Source: Catenulispora pinistramenti
GTDB taxonomy: Bacteria > Actinomycetota > Actinomycetes > Streptomycetales > Catenulisporaceae
DNA length: 64,000 nt
Assembly (NCBI RefSeq): GCF_018274385.1
Contig: NZ_JAAFYZ010000002.1
Coordinates: 62,001 to 126,000 of the forward strand
Direction of reading: 5' to 3'
In this document: in pieces, positions 1-8,934 of the stretch
How the letters are laid out: each line of letters opens with the position of its first letter
Position numbering within the stretch: position 1 is the stretch's first letter
Program-made: the position numbers and the translations under genes
The notes under the pieces: generated by a model
Database searches by the model: none
Told to the model about the DNA's origin: nothing
Seen by the model: the letters and a program-made list of their open reading frames with translations, nothing else

Positions 1-70
1 GAGTTCCATTTCAGGGTGGCTCCCATACGTTCAGGGGCCGCCGAGCGCTCCTGCGCCCGGCGGCAGGAGG

Positions 71-661
71 TCAGCTGGTGAGAAGGCGCTCCGCGAACTC
101 GCGGATGACGGGTCCGGGTGTGTGGCCGGTGGCGTCCGCGTAGCAGACCGGGCCGTAGATCAGCCAGGCGCCGCACTCCCCGGGGACGTCCGGGTAGACG
201 TAGGAAGCAGCCACCTGTCCGGTGGGGTGGACGAAAGTCGTCGAGGCCAGATGACCGCTGGCGGTGTGGGTGGAGCAGGCCTCCCACCCCTCGTGGGTGG
301 CGGTGTTGAAAGTCGGCCCGCGCTCAGCGGTGATCGCGACACGCGAGGCCGCGAGGATCGCCGAGGCGGGAGCGTCGAAGATGCTCATGCGCCAGAAGGG
401 GTGTGCGCTGCTGCTCCCTTTGCCGGTGCCGCGCATCGGCTCGTAGATGAATTCCGCGAGTCTGGCGCCGCCGTTCGGCTCGGTGACGATCGCGAGCTTT
501 ACCGGGACAGCCCCGCTCGGAGGCGTGAGAAGCGCTGCCTGCGACACGTCGGCGTCGTCGCGGACTGGATGCTGATTCACGGTCCAGCCGCGTGTGATGA
601 ACTCCTCGACGAGCATGACGGACTGCGCCACGGCCGTCTTTGCAGTGCGTGCTGAGGTCAT
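71..661 (-). CDS. hypothetical protein (196 aa)
   Basis: No family was recognised. The ATG at 661 is preceded by a purine-rich GAAGGGG about nine bases upstream, which supports this start. The product is a soluble-looking protein without a signal peptide or membrane segment; its second half is rich in Thr, His and Gly. It lies 18 bp downstream of the 680-1057 gene on the same strand and is probably the last gene of that small operon at the end of the conjugative element. Codon use is typical of the surrounding high-GC genes. It is probably an accessory gene of the element, but nothing in it shows a function. Confidence 0.7.
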   Translation of the reverse strand: MTSARTAKTAVAQSVMLVEEFITRGWTVNQHPVRDDADVSQAALLTPPSGAVPVKLAIVTEPNGGARLAEFIYEPMRGTGKGSSSAHPFWRMSIFDAPASAILAASRVAITAERGPTFNTATHEGWEACSTHTASGHLASTTFVHPTGQVAASYVYPDVPGECGAWLIYGPVCYADATGHTPGPVIREFAERLLTS

Positions 662-679
662 GAGTGTTCGCCCCTTCCC

Positions 680-1057
680 TCAGTACCGCTTGGTCCGGCG
701 CGGGACGCTCACGGTCAGCGCGGCGATGGTGGCAGCGCCGATCACGGAGACCGGCGTACGCGGTTCGAACGGGACCGCGAAGAACCTGGCATGGGCACGC
801 TCTACGGGAGGCGCAGTGGCCACCCGCAGATCGGTCAGCTCGGGGTAGACGGCGAGTTCCGTCACCTTGACGTCTCCCGCCGGGCGCTGGACGACGTACT
901 CCAGAAGCACCACGAGGTGATCCGGGGCTTGGTAGAACATGCGCATCGGCGCTTGCGTACGCGCACCGGTTCGCGCAGGCACCTGGCGTTGCTGGAAACC
1001 AGCCGCGCGCAGCAGAGGCCAAACGTCCGGCTGCTGCTCAGGGGTGAAAACAGGCAT
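680..1057 (-). CDS. hypothetical protein with C-terminal hydrophobic tail
   Basis: The open frame extends upstream to 1102, but the ATG at 1057 has a good ribosome-binding site (GGAACGGAG) just upstream and gives a 125-residue product. The last 25 residues contain a short hydrophobic stretch (PVSVIGAATIAALTVSV) followed by a basic end, which looks like a C-terminal tail anchor. The rest is soluble and unrecognised. It is followed 18 bp later by the 71-661 gene. A role as a small membrane-tethered accessory protein of the transfer element is inference only. Confidence 0.65.
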   Translation of the reverse strand: MPVFTPEQQPDVWPLLRAAGFQQRQVPARTGARTQAPMRMFYQAPDHLVVLLEYVVQRPAGDVKVTELAVYPELTDLRVATAPPVERAHARFFAVPFEPRTPVSVIGAATIAALTVSVPRRTKRY

Positions 1058-1211
1058 GACGAAGCTCCGTTCCGGGGGGGCGCGCCGGCCGTTTTCGGGC
1101 ATGGCTGCGCCGCCGCACGTGAAGTGGTGGGGAGGGCGGCCGCCGGGCTCTAGGGGGAAGGGGTCGGCCCGGCGGCCGGTCTGAAGGGCGCGGCGTCAGG
1201 CCGCGCGGGGA

Positions 1212-1442
1212 TCAGCGTTTGGTGCGCTGTGCCGGGATCAGCGGGGTGGCCCAGTCGGTCGGGTAGATGCCGCCGTGGGAAAGCGATTCGTCGAGCTCCA
1301 GGAACCGCGCGGCCATCGTCTCGGCGCGGTACCTGTGTTGGCAGTCAGGGGGCTGACAGCTGCCGGAGGACGGCTCGGCTTTCTTCAGCATGGCGTGCGC
1401 GGAAAGCTCGCGCAGCTGCGAGAGAATGTGGTCAGGGTTCAT
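1212..1442 (-). CDS. small hypothetical protein (76 aa), Cys/His-containing
   Basis: The reading frame opens at 1568, but the ATG at 1442 has a GGAG motif about six bases upstream and begins a plausible protein (MNPDHILSQL...). The product is helical at the N-terminus and contains a CQPPDCQH segment that could bind a metal, although one such cluster alone is weak evidence. It belongs to no family I recognise. It is the first gene after the non-coding stretch 1443-1972 and may be expressed together with the two downstream minus-strand genes. Confidence 0.6.
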   Translation of the reverse strand: MNPDHILSQLRELSAHAMLKKAEPSSGSCQPPDCQHRYRAETMAARFLELDESLSHGGIYPTDWATPLIPAQRTKR

Positions 1443-1841
1443 GGCTGCTCCTTGCTGGGCGTTTGACGGCGTACTGGTGGAGCGGTCAGGGAGCCCGTCG
1501 CTCGGTGAGCGCGTTGGAGCGCGCTTGCCGAGCCCTTTCGGGATTCGACGTTCTCCCGTTCCCCTCACTTCTTGATATACCCATCATTCACCATCGAAAT
1601 CCCCCAAGCAAGCGCAAATCGCCCCATTCTTCACCCATTCGGAGCACGAGTTTTTGACTTCCGGGCGGGGAATTGAGAAACTCCGCACCCTGCTCGAAGA
1701 AGAAGCGAATTACAATTCGGAGAGATCGAGAGTAATGTCGGACGCGAGCAGCGGGAGGGGCGTCGCGACGGCAGGCCGGAGGGCGGCAGGGCCTAGCCGG
1801 CGAGCCGAGGCTGAAGAGACTCCCATCGGGAAGCCACAATC

Positions 1842-1924
1842 GGTCCGCTTTACGCGGACGGCGTCAAATGGGCTGCCCACCTGGTGTTTCATGGGGGCGA
1901 TAGGCGGTCCGATCTAAGCGGACC
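1842..1924. promoter_or_regulatory. pair of matching palindromic operator-like sites
   Basis: Two inverted repeats of identical architecture lie in the 530-bp non-coding stretch 1443-1972. The first is at 1842-1860 and the second at 1906-1924. Each has a GGTCCG arm, a seven-base spacer and a CGGAC arm, and the two copies are exactly 64 bp apart. The rest of 1443-1972 holds no convincing gene. A dimeric repressor of the element would be expected to bind this kind of sequence; this is inference from symmetry and spacing. The sites lie upstream of the small minus-strand gene at 1212-1442. Confidence 0.5.
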
Positions 1925-1972
1925 CCTAAGGCCAGGGCATGGGACCAGCCATCGGACCACGTGAAACGCCGA

Positions 1973-2914
1973 TCAGGACTCTCGCCGCGCGCCGGCGTAG
2001 TCGGCGGCTGCGACCGGGTCGAACCGGACCACGGCGCCGGTGTGAGGTGCATCGATAATTATCCCACGACCTAAATAGATAGCGACATGGTGAAGAAAAC
2101 CATTTGGGTCGCCGTAAAATACCAAGTCTCCTGATTGCAGGTCCGGCGCGTCAACCGCTCGACCTGTATGGAATTGTTCCGTAGCAGTGCGGGGAATGGC
2201 AATACCTGCCGCTTGGTATGCACTTTGGGTCAGGCCGGAACAGTCGAAGCCGTTTCCGTCGCTGCGGTCGGGTCCGTTACCTCCCCAGACGTAGGGACGG
2301 CCGAGCTGAGCACCCGCGTACTCGACCGCGAGCCGTGCGGCCGAGTTGGGCGCTGAGCGTGCTACGGATCCGAGGAATGAGTCGGCCGCAGGCGCGTGAG
2401 AGTAGACGTCTGCGAGTTCGACGATCCGTACAGCAGCAACGGGATCATTCACCGTCCGGCTCACTGCAGATTTGACGTCGAGCACCGGGCCCGAGCCGCA
2501 GATCGCTCTCGCGGTGGCGAACGTCGCGTCGACGGGATCGAGTGGGGAGGCTGGCACAGCACCGGTGGCCGGGACAGGCTCGGCGTAGCGGTCGAACTGC
2601 TCGCGGGAGATGTCCATGACGCCGCGATCGGTGATCTGTCGGCCGTGATCGGACGCCGCCTTTCCGAAGCCAGCGAGCACTGTCCAAGGCAGGCCGGGAC
2701 AGCCGGCCGCCGCCGCGTGGTAGAGCCCGTACATGCGCAGTGGGATCTCGCCGTCGGCGTCGGGCAGCCGCTGGTCTCCCGAGTTGGAGAACAGGTCAAG
2801 TGAGTCCCACGGCGCTGCCAGCGATTCCACGACCGCGGCAGCCGCTGCGGACAGCAGCAGCACCACGAACAGCAGCGCCGTCGAGGCCGCAGCTGCAATG
2901 CGTCCTGCCGTCAT
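1973..2914 (-). CDS. NlpC/P60 family cell-wall hydrolase of the conjugation operon
   Basis: This is a secreted peptidoglycan endopeptidase that probably opens the wall for the type IV secretion channel, the role VirB1-like enzymes play in other systems. The N-terminus has a signal/anchor segment rich in Ala, Val and Leu (about residues 5-30). The C-terminal NlpC/P60 domain starts near residue 195 and shows YVWGG, the catalytic Cys in FDCSGL (about residue 225), and the HHVAIYLG and DAPHTG segments that hold the catalytic His. The ATG at 2914 is chosen because GGGGGAG lies six bases upstream and it forms an ATGA overlap with the preceding gene; a GTG at 2920 has no spacing. A domain between the anchor and NlpC/P60 is uncharacterised. 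Confidence 0.9.
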   Translation of the reverse strand: MTAGRIAAAASTALLFVVLLLSAAAAAVVESLAAPWDSLDLFSNSGDQRLPDADGEIPLRMYGLYHAAAAGCPGLPWTVLAGFGKAASDHGRQITDRGVMDISREQFDRYAEPVPATGAVPASPLDPVDATFATARAICGSGPVLDVKSAVSRTVNDPVAAVRIVELADVYSHAPAADSFLGSVARSAPNSAARLAVEYAGAQLGRPYVWGGNGPDRSDGNGFDCSGLTQSAYQAAGIAIPRTATEQFHTGRAVDAPDLQSGDLVFYGDPNGFLHHVAIYLGRGIIIDAPHTGAVVRFDPVAAADYAGARRES

Positions 2915-3723
2915 GCCCACTCCCCCGCCAGATCGATGAGGGATACGCGAGCATCGGAATTGGCGCCGACGCGACGCCAGATGGCGCTCGAAGGGTCGGC
3001 ATTTGCTGAGTCGCCGGCTGCCGTGGCGATGGGGATGGTGCGGTGGCTGCGTGTTAGGCGCTGGTGCAGGGCCTGTTCTCGGCGCGGCGAGTGGAGCCAG
3101 AACAGGACCGGGGTGACGATGCCGGTGGCGGCGGCCACGGCTTCGTAGCCCGGCAGCTTGGCGAGGATCTGCGGGCTGTGCTCGACACCAGTGTCGTACT
3201 CAAGGAAGAAGTCGACGGTACGCAGTCCCTCGCGCCAGCGGCCGAACCCGTCGGGGCGGACGTAGGAGCCCCAGGCCTTGGTGCACGCGCGCTCGGACCA
3301 CCACATCTCCAGCGAGGCGTCGGCCATCGTTCGCGCCGCGCCGTGGAGCGCGCAGAAAACGTCGTTCACGCCAACGAGGTGCCTGAGGTCAGCCCGAAAG
3401 ACGATCCGTCCCAGAGCCCCTGCACGAGGCGCCGGCTGCTCGCTGGTGTCATCGAGCCCGGCGATGAAGTTCAACCCAAGAGGTGTCAGGACGCAGTGCT
3501 TCGGGCTGGTACCAACCAACAACGGCGGTCGGAAGCAGTCGATGAGTCCGACGTCGGCCAGGATCTGCACTCGGCGACGAGCGACCCTCGGGTTGTCAAA
3601 GAAGCCTCGGGTGATCTGGTGAGTGGTCAGCACTTGGTGATGACCGAGGAGGCGGAGGATTTGCCGATCGCGTTCCGTGAGCCGATTCGCAGCGGCGAGC
3701 AGCGCGTGTCGGTTCGGTGTCAC
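2911..3723 (-). CDS. Replic_Relax family (replication-relaxation) protein
   Basis: The 270-residue product opens with a winged-helix-like segment (about residues 12-75: LTERDRQILRLLGHHQVLTT, then a DNA-recognition-like helix). A C-terminal half follows that resembles the replication-relaxation family found next to TraG/VirD4 genes in actinobacterial and firmicute conjugative elements. Members are thought to help process or load plasmid DNA. The GTG start forms a GTGA overlap with the coupling-protein stop, and its own stop overlaps the NlpC/P60 start, so translation is tightly coupled. No classical relaxase (MOB) gene is visible in the window, so this protein is the best candidate for the DNA-processing role; that is inference. 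Confidence 0.75.
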   Translation of the reverse strand: MTPNRHALLAAANRLTERDRQILRLLGHHQVLTTHQITRGFFDNPRVARRRVQILADVGLIDCFRPPLLVGTSPKHCVLTPLGLNFIAGLDDTSEQPAPRAGALGRIVFRADLRHLVGVNDVFCALHGAARTMADASLEMWWSERACTKAWGSYVRPDGFGRWREGLRTVDFFLEYDTGVEHSPQILAKLPGYEAVAAATGIVTPVLFWLHSPRREQALHQRLTRSHRTIPIATAAGDSANADPSSAIWRRVGANSDARVSLIDLAGEWA

Positions 3724-6266
3724 GCTTCACCGCCTTCGTTGCGCAGCAACTGGGGATCGAGTTCGAGTTCGAGGGTGTCGGCCAACCCCGGTGCCGGTGA
3801 GCGCTGAGCACGGGGGTCGGCAGCCAAGCGCTGTGCGGGTACCTCCGATACCGCGGGCCATCGCGTGGCGGCCGCGTTCAGCACCTCGTCCGCGCGGCCG
3901 GATACCGCCGCTGGCATGGGCTGAGTCTTCAGCGTGAACGCCCGAGTCTCCTGTCCTCCGCACACAAGCCGCGCGGCGACCTGGTAGCCGCCGAGGTGTG
4001 CGAGGTCGTAAGCCGTGAGAGTCGGCACAGTGTGCCGTTCCATGAGGCGGGAGTCCTCAGGTGAGGCGTTGAAGTAGATCTTGGAACGGGCGTTGGCCGA
4101 GAGAGCTTCACGAAGCTCCGTCGAGAGCTGGCCGAGGTTCTGGTGGGCAAAGGCGATGGACAGTCGATAGGCGCGGGCCTCAGCGAACATGTCCTCCAAC
4201 GGGTGCGCCAGCGTGAGGAAGTTCTGGCCCTCGTCAAGGTAGAGCGAGCTGTCGCGGCGTTGGTCCTCGGTCTGCCTGGCACGAGCCTGGGCCGCGCGCC
4301 AGACTCCGGCCACGATCAGCGAGCCAAGAAGCCGAGTGGTCTCCTCGCCGAGGATGCCCTTGGGCAGGCGGGCGAGCAGGACGCCTCCGTTGAGGACATC
4401 GGCCATGTCGAAGTTCGATGTCGAAGCAGCGACGGTCTGTCTGACAAAGTCACGCAGGAGAAACGCTCGCAGCTTGTTCATGAGCGGCCCGACTACCTGT
4501 GCGCGTGCACCGTCAGAGAGTTGCGCGTACCAGTCCCAGAAGCTCGCCAGCATGGGATCGCGCAGTCCGCCGGTGATCGATAGCCGCGCGACGTCGCCAG
4601 ACAACAGCGCACCGGGGATGTCGACGAGCGTCGGGGACACGCTATCGCCGCGGTTCTTCAGGAGGGTGAGCGTGACCGAGCGGAGGATGTCGTCAGTACG
4701 AGGGCCCCAGTAGGCGCCGTAGATCTTATGGAAGATGCTGACGAGGTTGTCCACGACGAGCGGGATTTCCTGATCGCTCCCGACACCCATGACGTTCATC
4801 GCCGGGCGGATCGCGTCGCGTTCCGGATCGATGAGCACGGTGCGGCCGACGGCCCGGTCCGGGAGCCGGTCGAGAAGCGCCGACACCAGGTCGCCCTTCG
4901 GGTCGATGACGACGGCACCACGACCGGCCTCGATGTCGGACAGGATCAGGTTCGCGAGCAGCGACGACTTGCCGGAGCCTGTCTTGCCGACGATGTGGAG
5001 GTGGTGGCGTGCGTCAGCGACAGCCAGACCCACCGGACGGGAACCACCCACATCGGACCGGCCCAGCGGCTTCGCCGAGCGAGATGGATGGACCACCGAG
5101 GGCGGGGCCGCCGCTGATTTGGCGCCGGCCCGGCTCACGCCCGGGGCGTCCGTGTCGTACGGCAGGTGGGCGATAGCAGCCAGCTCGGTCAGGTTGAGCA
5201 GTTCACCACGGAGGAAGCGTCGCTCAGCGACCGCCCGCAGCAGGTGCGGCATGCGCTTGCGAGCCCACCAATTGCGCTCGGCGTGGACGGCGAAGGCCGA
5301 CGCGAGAGCATGGGCCAGGCCCCGAAGGCGACCGGCTTCCGAGCGTCGTTCTGCCGTGTGCGACGGGACCGGCGCAGTGGTGACGACCGCGTAGTGGATA
5401 GCTGTTTCCCAGAGTGGCCCTACGCTCTTCGTCATCGCAGCACGCAGTTCCGCGGAGTGTTCCAGGTCTGCGCGCACTGCGGTGGTGCGGCCACGCGGTC
5501 CGCGCGTCGTCAAGTCGAACAACGTCGTTTTCGCTGCGGTCCTGGATGTCGGGGCCTTGTGAAAGCCTCGCAGGGTCCTGCGGAAACGCCGCAGCCGGCG
5601 ACCGGCAGCAGGACGTGCCAGCACCTGGACGCATGCGTACTCGGCCGCTCCGAGGTCGGTGCAGGCGCCAAGCAGTGCGCGCAGCGGGTCGGTCGAGAAT
5701 CGGTCCTGCAACGGATGAATCTCGGGCCGTGCCAGGCGGAGGCGTCCGCCAACGGCGCGGACTGGACGCAGTTCCGAGACTCCGCCAGCCTCCTTCGACG
5801 CCGCGAGCGCGCGGGTAGGGACGGGGGCACCAGCCGACAGAACCGTCTCGGTCTGAGCGCCCGGCCAGGCAGCCTCGATTGCGCGCTCGACCATGCCGGG
5901 AGGGATTCGGCCAGGTACCCACAGACCGATCTGTGTTCCCTCGGAACTGAAGGAGAACTCGAACGAGAGGTGTGGCTGGCCGGGCCACGTGCGTTGCCGC
6001 GGCGACCTGACCAAGCCGTGGAGGTTCGCCCAGAACGCAGGGCCGGCGTGGGGATCGACTGTCGGTGGCATCAGGATTCGGATGAGCCGTGCGTCCCGCA
6101 GCTGGGCATGCACGCGAAGCCTTCGCAGCGCGCGGCGAGCCGCGACCGTCGCTGAAGCCGTCGTGCCCGCCGCCGTTGTGGCCAGTGGCCACCATGCCGA
6201 CGCAGAGGCCGCGAGCTGGTTAAGGTCCGCCAGCAGTAGGTGAGTGAGGTCCGTTCCCGGGATCAC
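3720..6266 (-). CDS. type IV secretion coupling protein (VirD4/TraG-like ATPase)
   Basis: An 848-residue ATPase that would bring DNA to the secretion channel. The Walker A motif GKTGSGKSS is near residue 428, followed by AVVIDPKGDL. The Walker B region LYLDEGQNFL and the helix with FAHQNLGQL are typical of TraG/VirD4 and the TraM-recognition domain. The first 400 residues form a long N-terminal part with no clear membrane helices, apart from a moderately hydrophobic stretch after the start; this is usual in actinobacterial homologues. The GTG start overlaps the VirB4-like stop as GTGA with GGAGC upstream, and the gene overlaps the next one by 4 bp. Confidence 0.9.
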   Translation of the reverse strand: MIPGTDLTHLLLADLNQLAASASAWWPLATTAAGTTASATVAARRALRRLRVHAQLRDARLIRILMPPTVDPHAGPAFWANLHGLVRSPRQRTWPGQPHLSFEFSFSSEGTQIGLWVPGRIPPGMVERAIEAAWPGAQTETVLSAGAPVPTRALAASKEAGGVSELRPVRAVGGRLRLARPEIHPLQDRFSTDPLRALLGACTDLGAAEYACVQVLARPAAGRRLRRFRRTLRGFHKAPTSRTAAKTTLFDLTTRGPRGRTTAVRADLEHSAELRAAMTKSVGPLWETAIHYAVVTTAPVPSHTAERRSEAGRLRGLAHALASAFAVHAERNWWARKRMPHLLRAVAERRFLRGELLNLTELAAIAHLPYDTDAPGVSRAGAKSAAAPPSVVHPSRSAKPLGRSDVGGSRPVGLAVADARHHLHIVGKTGSGKSSLLANLILSDIEAGRGAVVIDPKGDLVSALLDRLPDRAVGRTVLIDPERDAIRPAMNVMGVGSDQEIPLVVDNLVSIFHKIYGAYWGPRTDDILRSVTLTLLKNRGDSVSPTLVDIPGALLSGDVARLSITGGLRDPMLASFWDWYAQLSDGARAQVVGPLMNKLRAFLLRDFVRQTVAASTSNFDMADVLNGGVLLARLPKGILGEETTRLLGSLIVAGVWRAAQARARQTEDQRRDSSLYLDEGQNFLTLAHPLEDMFAEARAYRLSIAFAHQNLGQLSTELREALSANARSKIYFNASPEDSRLMERHTVPTLTAYDLAHLGGYQVAARLVCGGQETRAFTLKTQPMPAAVSGRADEVLNAAATRWPAVSEVPAQRLAADPRAQRSPAPGLADTLELELDPQLLRNEGGEA

Positions 6267-8032
6267 GCAAGCTCCTCGATGTTCGCTGACCTGGAAAGCG
6301 CTGCGATCTCGGCGGGATCTGTTGTGACGAGGTCGTGTTCAGTTGCCGAGGCGACCGATGCGAACGCGGCACGCGTGGACCCCGATAGAACGAGCCCTTG
6401 CCCACGGGCGGCGGACAGGGCGAACGCGCGCTCCCCCGCTGACAATCGGAAGGCGTTCGCGACGTGATCGATCGCTTGCGAAGACTGGCGGAGGAGGATC
6501 TGGGTGGCCGAGTTCGCCACGACGGCCAGCCCGAAATCAGTCCCGAGGAAGTCCGCGGCGTCCTGGGAAACCACGACGAGACCGGCCCAGTACTTCCGTG
6601 CCGACTTCGCCATCCGACACAGGAATCGGGCGCCGTCCGGCAAGGACATGAGCTGCCAGGCCTCATCGACGACGACCAGACGCTTGCGGCGTTCCTGCGG
6701 ACCGGAGATCTCGCGCCAGATCACGTCGAGGGTCAGCAGGATGCCCACGGCGCGGAGTTCGTCGGGCAGGTGACGCAGCGCGAAGACCGTTAGGTGGCCA
6801 TCTGTTTCAACTGTGGTCGGGCCGTTGAAGAGGCCGGCGAACGAGCCCTGCGTGTGTGGCGTCAGTCGTTCGGCGATGGACCGACTTGCCGATGGCTCAG
6901 CGTCTCGGAGCTCGTTGACCACGTCGGCGAGCGTCGGCACGGGCAAATGCTGGGTCGCCGGGTCCTCGGTGATGCCCTTGGCGTTGTAGGCCGCGAGGAC
7001 CGCGGCATCCAGTGCCGCGCGTTCGTCGGCGGTCAGCGTCGAGCCGAGGAGCACTGCGACGATGGTTTGCGCGAACATTGCTCGTCGCCTGAGCGCATCG
7101 CCAGCGCCGATCGACTGTCTGGGTAGGTCGAAGGGGTTGATGCGGACGCCTTCGAGACCGAGCGCGATCCGGGTACCACCGACGGCCGCCGCCACTCGGT
7201 CGTACTCGTCTTCCGGGTCGACGACCAGGACGCGGACTCCCCGGTAGAGCGAACGCAGCATTTCAAGCTTGGTGACGTACGACTTGCCGGCGCCGGAGCT
7301 GGCCAGGGTCACCGAGTTGAAGTTCGGCAGGGCCCAGCGGTCCCAAAGCATGGCCCCGCCACCCGTTGCGTTGGTGCCGAGGAGGACTGCGGAGTCGGCT
7401 TCGCGCGGCAATGGGAGGTCGGTGGAGGCGAAGGGGAAGCAGGTCGCCAGTGCTTCTGTGTCGAAGGTCCGGCGCATGAGCACCGTGTCGATGCCGAGCG
7501 GGAGCGTCGCGCACCAGCCTGCGACGGCGCGGTACGTGAGCGGCACGAGCTTGAGCAGCATGCTGTCGGCGATCGCACGAACTCGGGCCGCCTCGATCGC
7601 CAGCTCTGCCTCGCTCGCGGCATGGACGGTGAGGTAGATCCCGACGCGGAACAACTTCCCCGCACCGGACGAGACGCGATAGGCCAACTCCCGCGCATCA
7701 GCCGCCGCTGCTTCAAGATCAGGATCGTCCAGAGCCGCGCGGTCGAAGCCACGGCGACGGCTGGACTCCAGGCGGGCACGTTGGCGCCGCAGACGATCGG
7801 CCGCCTCGTTCGACGGGACGGGCTCGACATGCAGTGCCAGGTCGAGTCGCCCGGCATACGAGGTGAGCGGATCCAACCAACCCGGCATGACCTCTGCCGG
7901 ATAGTCGACCGCTGCAAAGCTCGTCGCGAAGTCGTCGCCGATGCTGAGCGCGCGGGTACCGATCCCGAGGCTCGCCGGTCCGATCCAGGACGCTGTTCGC
8001 TGCTGGCGGCGTGGAACGAGGTTCGTCAGCAT
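6263..8032 (-). CDS. VirB4-like type IV secretion ATPase
   Basis: This is the energising ATPase of the transfer apparatus. Walker A (SSGAGKSYV) is near residue 247, followed by VLVVDPEDEYDRV; the Walker B segment VVDEAWQLM is near residue 452, and VVSQDAADF resembles the sensor region of TraC/VirB4 proteins. The N-terminal part resembles the VirB4 membrane-interaction domain. The frame is open to 8119, but the ATG at 8032 lies three bases after the stop of the PrgI-type gene with GGAGG in its tail, giving 589 residues. The downstream junction is a 4-bp GTGA overlap with the coupling-protein gene. Confidence 0.9.
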   Translation of the reverse strand: MLTNLVPRRQQRTASWIGPASLGIGTRALSIGDDFATSFAAVDYPAEVMPGWLDPLTSYAGRLDLALHVEPVPSNEAADRLRRQRARLESSRRRGFDRAALDDPDLEAAAADARELAYRVSSGAGKLFRVGIYLTVHAASEAELAIEAARVRAIADSMLLKLVPLTYRAVAGWCATLPLGIDTVLMRRTFDTEALATCFPFASTDLPLPREADSAVLLGTNATGGGAMLWDRWALPNFNSVTLASSGAGKSYVTKLEMLRSLYRGVRVLVVDPEDEYDRVAAAVGGTRIALGLEGVRINPFDLPRQSIGAGDALRRRAMFAQTIVAVLLGSTLTADERAALDAAVLAAYNAKGITEDPATQHLPVPTLADVVNELRDAEPSASRSIAERLTPHTQGSFAGLFNGPTTVETDGHLTVFALRHLPDELRAVGILLTLDVIWREISGPQERRKRLVVVDEAWQLMSLPDGARFLCRMAKSARKYWAGLVVVSQDAADFLGTDFGLAVVANSATQILLRQSSQAIDHVANAFRLSAGERAFALSAARGQGLVLSGSTRAAFASVASATEHDLVTTDPAEIAALSRSANIEELA

Positions 8033-8034
8033 GG

Positions 8035-8934
8035 TCAGGCCTCCAAGGTCGTGGCAAGGGGCGCGACGGGGTTGAACGCTTCGTTGAGGAGCGAGAGCGT
8101 TGCGGCCTCGGATAGGCATACGGCGGACACACCGGCGGAGCCGAGCAGTGCGTCTGCGTCCTCGATACGGCGGTGAAGGCGCGATGCGGCGTTCTTGGAG
8201 CGTTCATGGACGGCGAGGGCGACCTCACGGTTCAAGAGGTGCCCGTCGGTCGCCAGGTCGGCGAGGAACGCGACGTGTTCGCGGGCAGCACAGCGAACGC
8301 TCTCGTTCGGGTGGCCGGCAGCCTGGTCACGAATCGAGTCGCTGAAGGCTGACAGATCTGTCGGCCGGGTTCGGACGGTGATCGCGACGCTGCCGGTCAG
8401 GCTGTTCAGCCAGCGCGCGAATCCGGCCAGGATGACGGCTTGCTCGCGCTGGGACCTAAGGGACAGGTTCACGGTCGTGCATTCGGCGAGTGCAGTGACT
8501 CCATCAGGACCCAAATCCAGCACCCCAGCGTCAGTCACCTCATGCACTGGCGAGGCGTACTCCGAAACGCGCGGCCCTCGCTCCCGGAAGAGCTTCGCGG
8601 GCACCTGGGGAAGGCCTTCCGGCGCCAACACCTGTCGCTTCGGCGTTCTCGTGAAGCGAAGCCATGCGGCCAGCAGCCGGTCCAGCGGGACACCGTCGCG
8701 CGACATTGTCACCACGCCGGCTGTCGCAAGCAATGCCAAGACGGCGAAGGCCAGGTAGACAGTCGGCGGAACTGCGCACTGGCAGGCTTGGTACCCGAGC
8801 CAGAGCGCCACGGTGACGGTACCGAGCACCGCGGCCTGGCGAGCAGTGAGTCCTGCGACGACCTTGTCAGGCTGGTCGACATCAGCTGGGATGCGCACAA
8901 TCGGGATCGCGTCGTCATCGATGCTGTCTGCCAC
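8035..8934 (-). CDS. PrgI-family membrane protein of the T4SS
   Basis: The product is 299 residues from a GTG at 8934, which has AAGGAG eight bases upstream; an open extension to 9060 overlaps the preceding gene and is unlikely to be used. The N-terminus carries a short IVRIPADVDQPD segment and two closely spaced membrane helices (about residues 30-70), the layout of PrgI/VirB3-type proteins that sit beside VirB4. The C-terminal 180 residues are soluble and helical, as in actinobacterial PrgI fusions of the SCO6880 type. It overlaps the upstream TrbL-like gene by 20 bp and ends three bases before the VirB4 start. Confidence 0.75.
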   Translation of the reverse strand: MADSIDDDAIPIVRIPADVDQPDKVVAGLTARQAAVLGTVTVALWLGYQACQCAVPPTVYLAFAVLALLATAGVVTMSRDGVPLDRLLAAWLRFTRTPKRQVLAPEGLPQVPAKLFRERGPRVSEYASPVHEVTDAGVLDLGPDGVTALAECTTVNLSLRSQREQAVILAGFARWLNSLTGSVAITVRTRPTDLSAFSDSIRDQAAGHPNESVRCAAREHVAFLADLATDGHLLNREVALAVHERSKNAASRLHRRIEDADALLGSAGVSAVCLSEAATLSLLNEAFNPVAPLATTLEA

